Shown here: positions 25,374 to 28,984 of the stretch, piece after piece
Numbering within the stretch: the first letter of the stretch is position 1
How the letters are laid out: every line of letters starts with the position of its first letter
Source of the DNA: Hyphomicrobiaceae bacterium
GTDB lineage: Bacteria; Pseudomonadota; Alphaproteobacteria; Rhizobiales; Hyphomicrobiaceae
Length of the DNA stretch: 28,984 bases
Direction: 5' to 3'
Assembly (NCBI GenBank): GCA_020638035.1
Contig: JACKJI010000025.1
Location: forward strand, 1 to 28,984
Notes under the pieces: generated by a model
Database searches by the model: none
Seen by the model: only the letters and a program-made list of their open reading frames with translations
What the model was told of the DNA's origin: nothing
Translations under genes and position numbers: made by a program

Positions 25374-26060
25374 ATGCACTTGATCATCGCCAATAAGCTC
25401 TACTCCTCCTGGTCGATGCGGCCATGGCTCGTCATGCGCGCCGTTGGCCTCGACTTCGAGGAGACCGTCATTCCGCTGCGCCAGCCCGACAGCGCCGAGC
25501 GGATTGGGCAGTACTCTCCGTCCGGCAAGGTACCGGTGCTGATCGACGGCGACGTGAAGGTATGGGAAAGCCTCGCCATCATCTCATATCTGGCGGACAA
25601 ATACCCCGAAAAGCCGATCTGGCCTGACGGCATGGTTGCGCGCGCGCATGCCAAGTCCATCTCGATGGAAATGCACGGCGGTTTCCAGCCCCTGCGCATG
25701 GCGTGCCCGATGAATCTCGGCAAGCGCTTTGCAGCACCACCTATGACCGATGACCTCAAGGCCAGCGTCGACCGCATCGCGGAGATCTGGCGCGACACGC
25801 GGGCGCGCTTCGGCGCCGGTGGCCCCTATCTTTATGGCGCGCGCTTCACCGCTGCCGACGCGATGTTCGCACCTGTTGCCACCCGCCTCGACAGCTACTC
25901 GATCCCCGTTGCCGCCGACACGCGCGCCTATATCGACGCCATCTATGCCGATCCCAATTTCATAGCCTGGCGCACTGCCGCCTTCGCCGAGCCGTGGACC
26001 ATCGAGGCCTACGAAGAAGGCCACACCGTGATCGAGGATCTGCGCGCCAGTCGCGGATAG
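25374..26060 (+). CDS. Glutathione S-transferase family protein
   Basis: A 228-residue protein with the GST two-domain layout. The N-terminal thioredoxin-like domain (1-80) begins IIANKLYSSWSMRPWL, where a Ser in the SSWSMRP segment is the likely glutathione-activating residue. GKVPVLIDGDVKVWES contains the cis-Pro, and the Glu-Ser pair of the gamma-glutamyl binding motif follows in WESLAII. The all-helical C-terminal domain (about 90-215) contains FTAADAMFAPV, the conserved N-capping/hydrophobic staple region. The substrate is unknown. The ATG at 25374 gives the standard fold start; a weak GGAACG lies upstream. It sits between the catalytic and regulatory acetolactate synthase genes, directly after mosaic copy C, a position suggesting later insertion. 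Confidence 0.88.
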   Translation: MHLIIANKLYSSWSMRPWLVMRAVGLDFEETVIPLRQPDSAERIGQYSPSGKVPVLIDGDVKVWESLAIISYLADKYPEKPIWPDGMVARAHAKSISMEMHGGFQPLRMACPMNLGKRFAAPPMTDDLKASVDRIAEIWRDTRARFGAGGPYLYGARFTAADAMFAPVATRLDSYSIPVAADTRAYIDAIYADPNFIAWRTAAFAEPWTIEAYEEGHTVIEDLRASRG

Positions 26061-26132
26061 GCACGCACGTTTGAGCCACTCCGGCCATGCCGAAATTGAC
26101 GACGAGATAGAAGAGAAAAGACGAGAACCGCC

Positions 26133-26681
26133 ATGGTCCAGACCCAGAAGCAGAGCCATTACCCGAGCCTGACCACCAATGAGCAGATCGTCCAGCGCAC
26201 GCTATCGATCACCGTCGACAACGAGCCAGGTGTGTTGGCGCGCGTCATCGGGCTCTTCTCCGGCCGCGGCTACAACATCGATTCGCTCACGGTGACGGAG
26301 ACCGAGCACGCCAAGCACGTCTCGCGCATCACCATCGTCACCAAGGGAACGCCCATGGTGATCGCGCAGATCAAGAATCAGCTCGATCGTCTCGTGCCCG
26401 TTCACCGCGTGCATGACCTCACCGAGGAAGGTCGCCCGCTCGAGCGCGAGTTGGCTTTGGTGAAGGTTGGCGGCAAGGGGGAGAAACGCATCGAGGCCCT
26501 TCGCATGGCCGAGATCTTCCGCGCCAATGTGATCGACGCCTCCACCGAGCACTTCGTCTTCGAGGTTACGGGCAAGTCGTCGAAGGTGGAGCAATTCATC
26601 TCGATCATGACGGAGCTTGGGCTCGTCGAGGTCGCCCGGACCGGCATCGCCGCCATCGGCCGTGGGCCAGAAGGCAGTTGA
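26133..26681 (+). CDS. ilvH: Acetolactate synthase, small (regulatory) subunit
   Basis: A 182-residue regulatory subunit that activates the large subunit and confers feedback inhibition by valine. An ACT domain covers residues about 25-100, with SITVDNEPGVLARVIGLFSG, then GYNIDSLTV, as in IlvH/IlvN proteins. Residues 100-180 form the C-terminal ALS_ss_C domain, with the block LERELALVKVGG and the tail VEVARTGIAAIGRG. The length matches the long bacterial type (about 170-185). The start at 26133 is preceded by a purine-rich stretch. The extra N-terminal 20 residues before the ACT domain are normal for alphaproteobacteria. It is probably cotranscribed with the GST gene 72 bp upstream. Confidence 0.95.
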   Translation: MVQTQKQSHYPSLTTNEQIVQRTLSITVDNEPGVLARVIGLFSGRGYNIDSLTVTETEHAKHVSRITIVTKGTPMVIAQIKNQLDRLVPVHRVHDLTEEGRPLERELALVKVGGKGEKRIEALRMAEIFRANVIDASTEHFVFEVTGKSSKVEQFISIMTELGLVEVARTGIAAIGRGPEGS

Positions 26682-26730
26682 AGGGCGCCGTCCGAAAAAG
26701 CACACCGCGTCCATCTGCAATTGCAATGTG

Positions 26731-26760
26731 AAAACGCACCGCTGCATCGGCAACGGTGCG
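26731..26760 (-). terminator. Rho-independent terminator of the DUF1190 lipoprotein gene
   Basis: Read on the minus strand, CGCACCG, a 12-nt loop and CGGTGCG (26760 down to 26735) are followed at once by TTTT (26734-26731). It lies just beyond the stop of the minus-strand lipoprotein gene, in the convergent gap with ilvH. The stem is 7 bp and the T-run short, so its strength is modest. Confidence 0.5.
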
Positions 26761-26786
26761 CTATCTTCGTCGATGCGCTGCTAAAT

Positions 26787-27287
26787 TCAGAAACGGCGAA
26801 GCTTTTTCCCGTTTCTCTCGAACACTGTCACCGCGTGCTCGGAGAAGACCAGCTCTTCGTTGGCATGCATGTAGGTGTTGCCGGCAAGATCACGGAAACC
26901 GGATTCGCCCTTGGAATGTGCGTAGAGCGGGATCGCCACCGGCGGATCCGAGACCGTCACCAGGAACGCCAGCAGCTTGGGCCGGATCTTCTGATTGGCG
27001 GTGAACTCGCACTTGCTTTCGCCTTCCTTGGCCTCGCAGAAGCGAAGCTCCGAATAGGTCGGTGCATCCTTCTCGTGGGCGTCGACGGCTGCAGTGATGA
27101 GATCGGAGCACTGCTCGTAGGTAAGCTTGCCCGAGTCTGCGCAATCGGCCGCAGTCGTATAGATGCCCTTGACCACGGGCTCGCTGGTGGCGGTACTGCT
27201 ACTGGAGCCACCACACCCCGAAAGTGCAAGTGACACGGCCGCGACCAGCACGACCAGCGGCGATCGATTAGAATTGTGCGTCGGCAT
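26787..27287 (-). CDS. DUF1190 (YgiB/UPF0441)-like lipoprotein
   Basis: A 166-residue protein whose start (ATG 27287, GAGGGTGG upstream) gives a lipoprotein signal with lipobox LSGC; C25 would be lipidated. The mature part resembles DUF1190: YTTAADCADSGKLTYEQC near residues 43-60, AHEKDAPTYSELRFCEAKEG around 70-90 and a further Cys in SKCEFTAN. This gives the regular Cys/Asp/Glu spacing of that family. No function is established for DUF1190 proteins to my knowledge. A short Ser/Thr/Gly linker follows the lipid anchor. The gene lies in reverse orientation between ilvH and ilvC and has its own terminator, so it is an independent unit. The family call rests on recalled motif pattern. Confidence 0.75.
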   Translation of the reverse strand: MPTHNSNRSPLVVLVAAVSLALSGCGGSSSSTATSEPVVKGIYTTAADCADSGKLTYEQCSDLITAAVDAHEKDAPTYSELRFCEAKEGESKCEFTANQKIRPKLLAFLVTVSDPPVAIPLYAHSKGESGFRDLAGNTYMHANEELVFSEHAVTVFERNGKKLRRF

Positions 27288-27428
27288 CCTGGACCACCCT
27301 CTTTGGGACCACTGATATCAGCGCGCGGTTGCAGATCGGTTAACCGCCGGTTTCCTGGGCTGGCCAGCGGTTGCGGTAGGCGCACCCAAGGCTCCCGGAA
27401 AATCGCTATTTTTCCCACCCCGAGACCG

Positions 27429-27458
27429 TTGAAATCCGCGCCGGTCCGGAAGTAAAGT
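27429..27458 (+). promoter_or_regulatory. Possible promoter of ilvC
   Basis: TTGAAA (27429-27434) and TAAAGT (27453-27458) lie 18 nt apart, about 90 nt before the ilvC ATG. They match 5/6 and 4/6 of the consensus hexamers. The inverted gene upstream means ilvC must have its own promoter in this 261-bp gap, which makes the candidate plausible, but it is not proven. Confidence 0.3.
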
Positions 27459-27548
27459 CCGCCCACCTTTTGCCGCCGGGTCCGGGCTCTGTGGCAGCTT
27501 CCCATAAATCGAGCGAGAGAGTTCGCGAAAGCCAAGAGGCCACAAGCC

Positions 27549-28568
27549 ATGCGCGTCTATTACGATCGTGATGCCGATCTCAATTTGATCAAGTCGAAGA
27601 AGGTTGCCATCGTCGGTTATGGCAGCCAGGGCCGTGCACACGCCCTGAACCTCAAAGATTCGGGCGTCAAGGACCTGGTGATCGCGCTGCGCCCCGGCTC
27701 ATCGACGGCCAAGAAGGTCGAGGCAGATGGGCTGAAGGTGATGTCCGTGGCGGATGCCGCCAAGTGGGCGGACCTGTTGATGATGGCGACGCCCGACGAG
27801 TTGCAGGCCGACATCTACAAGGACCACATCGAAGGTAACATCCGTGACGGTGCCGCGATCGCCTTCGCCCATGGCCTCAATGTCCACTTCCAGCTGATCG
27901 AGCCGAAGAATACCGTCGACGTCGTCATGATCGCTCCCAAGGGCCCCGGTCACACGGTGCGCGGCGAGTACCAGAAGGGTGGTGGCGTGCCCTGCCTCAT
28001 CGCCGTCAACCACGACGCCTCCGGCAATGCGCACGACCTGGCTCTGTCCTATGCGTGCGGTGTCGGCGGCGGTCGCTCGGGCGTCATCGAGACGACGTTC
28101 AAGGAGGAGTGCGAGACCGATCTATTCGGCGAGCAGGTGGTGCTGTGTGGCGGCCTCGTCGAGCTGATCCGCGCAGGCTTCGAGACGCTGGTCGAGGCCG
28201 GCTATGCCCCCGAGATGGCCTATTTCGAGTGCCTGCACGAAGTGAAGCTGATCGTCGATCTCATCTACGAGGGCGGCATCGTCAACATGAATTACTCGAT
28301 CTCCAACACGGCGGAATGGGGCGAGTACATGTCGGGACCGCGCGTCATCACCGACGAGACCAAGGCGGAAATGCGCAAGGTCCTGCGCGAGATCCAGACC
28401 GGCCAGTTCACCTCGCAGTGGATGCAGGAGTGCAAGGCCGGCCAGGCGCGCTTCAAGGGCATCCGCCGCGTCAACGACGCCCATCAGATCGAGGCCGTCG
28501 GCGAGAAGCTGCGCGCGATGATGCCATGGATCGCCAAGAACAAGCTGGTGGACAAGAGCCGGAACTGA
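27549..28568 (+). CDS. ilvC: Ketol-acid reductoisomerase (NADP+), class I
   Basis: A 339-residue enzyme that isomerises and reduces 2-acetolactate or 2-aceto-2-hydroxybutyrate to the dihydroxy acids of valine and isoleucine synthesis. The Rossmann domain has GYGSQG at 23-28. R48, S51 and S52 form a cofactor loop of the NADPH-preferring type. H108 is in the conserved AHGLN block. The helical knot domain supplies the two-Mg2+ ligands D191, E195, E227 and E231, in ETDLFGEQ and YFECLHEV. All key residues are present and the length is exactly that of class I enzymes. The ATG at 27549 has AAGAGG upstream. It is separated from ilvB and ilvH by an inverted lipoprotein gene and is closed by a strong terminator. 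Confidence 0.97.
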   Translation: MRVYYDRDADLNLIKSKKVAIVGYGSQGRAHALNLKDSGVKDLVIALRPGSSTAKKVEADGLKVMSVADAAKWADLLMMATPDELQADIYKDHIEGNIRDGAAIAFAHGLNVHFQLIEPKNTVDVVMIAPKGPGHTVRGEYQKGGGVPCLIAVNHDASGNAHDLALSYACGVGGGRSGVIETTFKEECETDLFGEQVVLCGGLVELIRAGFETLVEAGYAPEMAYFECLHEVKLIVDLIYEGGIVNMNYSISNTAEWGEYMSGPRVITDETKAEMRKVLREIQTGQFTSQWMQECKAGQARFKGIRRVNDAHQIEAVGEKLRAMMPWIAKNKLVDKSRN

Positions 28569-28597
28569 TCCCGGCAGTCGGATTGCGAACAAAGTCT

Positions 28598-28637
28598 CGG
28601 CCCGCGCATCCCATGCGATGTGCGGGCCGTTTCTTTT
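28598..28637 (+). terminator. Rho-independent terminator of ilvC
   Basis: CGGCCCGCGCAT (28598-28609) pairs with ATGTGCGGGCCG (28618-28629) as a 12-bp stem with one G-U pair and an 8-nt loop. TTTCTTTT follows (28630-28637). It begins 29 nt after the ilvC stop codon. This is the clearest intrinsic terminator in the window. Confidence 0.85.
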
Positions 28638-28738
28638 GAGCATGCTTCGCTGAAGTGCGCGGCAGTCAGCGTGCAAGCCATGCTTCAAACTGAAGGATGA
28701 AACGCGCCTGGCCGGTCTGGTCTCGGACTTGCCGCGCG

Positions 28739-28984
28739 TTACTGGATGACATCGTTCAAATCAATACCGCAACTGCAGCAGTAGTTGCCGTCGGAACCCG
28801 GGCAGATGTGGGCGCAGGATGGGATGCACGCTGCCGGCACCGGTAGCTTTGCGCCCGCCTTCTTCGCAGCCTCGCGATCGTAGATCGTGAAGCGCTTTGC
28901 GGCATCGGGATAGCGGTTGAGAACTTCGTTCAGCTCAGCGAGCACTTTGGCGTGTTCCGCGGGCGGCTTCACGTCGGCGGCGAT
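28739..28984 (-). CDS. Cys-rich C-terminal protein of unknown function, partial (N-terminus beyond the window)
   Basis: The last 81 codons plus stop are visible; the frame stays open to the right edge, so the start lies outside. A GTG at 28972 is possible but is probably internal. The visible part begins with an amphipathic helix-like stretch (AKVLAELNEVLNRYPDAAKRF) and ends in a compact Cys-rich tail. The tail has six cysteines in the pattern C-x3-C-x3-C-x6-C-C-x-C within the last 30 residues, from PAACIPSC to CCSCGIDL. Such spacing could bind a metal or form disulfides. I do not recognise the family. It is convergent with ilvC and separated from it by the ilvC terminator. Confidence 0.6.
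   Translation of the reverse strand: MAADVKPPAEHAKVLAELNEVLNRYPDAAKRFTIYDREAAKKAGAKLPVPAACIPSCAHICPGSDGNYCCSCGIDLNDVIQ

Overview
The window is a stretch of high-GC (about 60-65% by eye) bacterial chromosome. It most likely comes from an alphaproteobacterium of the order Hyphomicrobiales (Rhizobiales). The grounds are the serB/miaA/ilvB/ilvH/ilvC neighbourhood, the cysS-GNAT-cimA cluster, the Atm1-type exporter, and intergenic palindromic mosaics resembling the RIME and Bru-RS elements of that order. The genus cannot be told from this sequence. I see no rRNA, tRNA, CRISPR array, phage gene or transposase.

Left part (1-8250): an edge-truncated polysaccharide deacetylase (-) diverges from the magnesium channel gene mgtE (+). 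A small secreted protein follows. Next comes a minus-strand run of three genes: an isoprenylcysteine-methyltransferase-like membrane protein, a DUF4287/DUF5655-like protein and an exported coiled-coil protein. Then come a SAM methyltransferase and a YdcF/DUF218 protein (+), a palindromic mosaic, and a secreted hypothetical protein (-).

Middle (8254-20563): cysS, a GNAT acetyltransferase and cimA form a tight plus-strand operon with a 4-nt overlap and a 1-nt gap. Convergent to it lie meaB and a LOG-family gene with a long basic extension. Next is a 750-residue envelope protein whose core is 16 tandem copies of a 48-bp unit and which ends in a LysM domain. An Atm1-type ABC exporter and an uncharacterised membrane protein follow. 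The last of these overlaps tail-to-tail with a CaCA-type Na+/Ca2+ antiporter.

Right part (20810-28984): a small exported protein and serB (-) lie back-to-back with miaA. Acetolactate synthase large subunit, a GST, acetolactate synthase small subunit and ketol-acid reductoisomerase follow on the plus strand. A DUF1190-type lipoprotein is inserted in reverse before ilvC. A terminator closes ilvC, and an edge-truncated Cys-rich gene ends the window. CimA supplies citramalate, the first step from pyruvate toward 2-oxobutyrate. IlvB/IlvH and IlvC then act in isoleucine and valine synthesis, so a large part of a threonine-independent isoleucine route is encoded here.

Most genes are ordinary housekeeping genes and I found no convincing new defence or mobile system. 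The points most worth a second look are the 16x48-bp repeat protein, the three copies of one palindromic mosaic, the uncharacterised 2.5-5.35 kb gene trio, the Cys-rich gene at the right edge, and non-canonical residues in SerB and IlvB.
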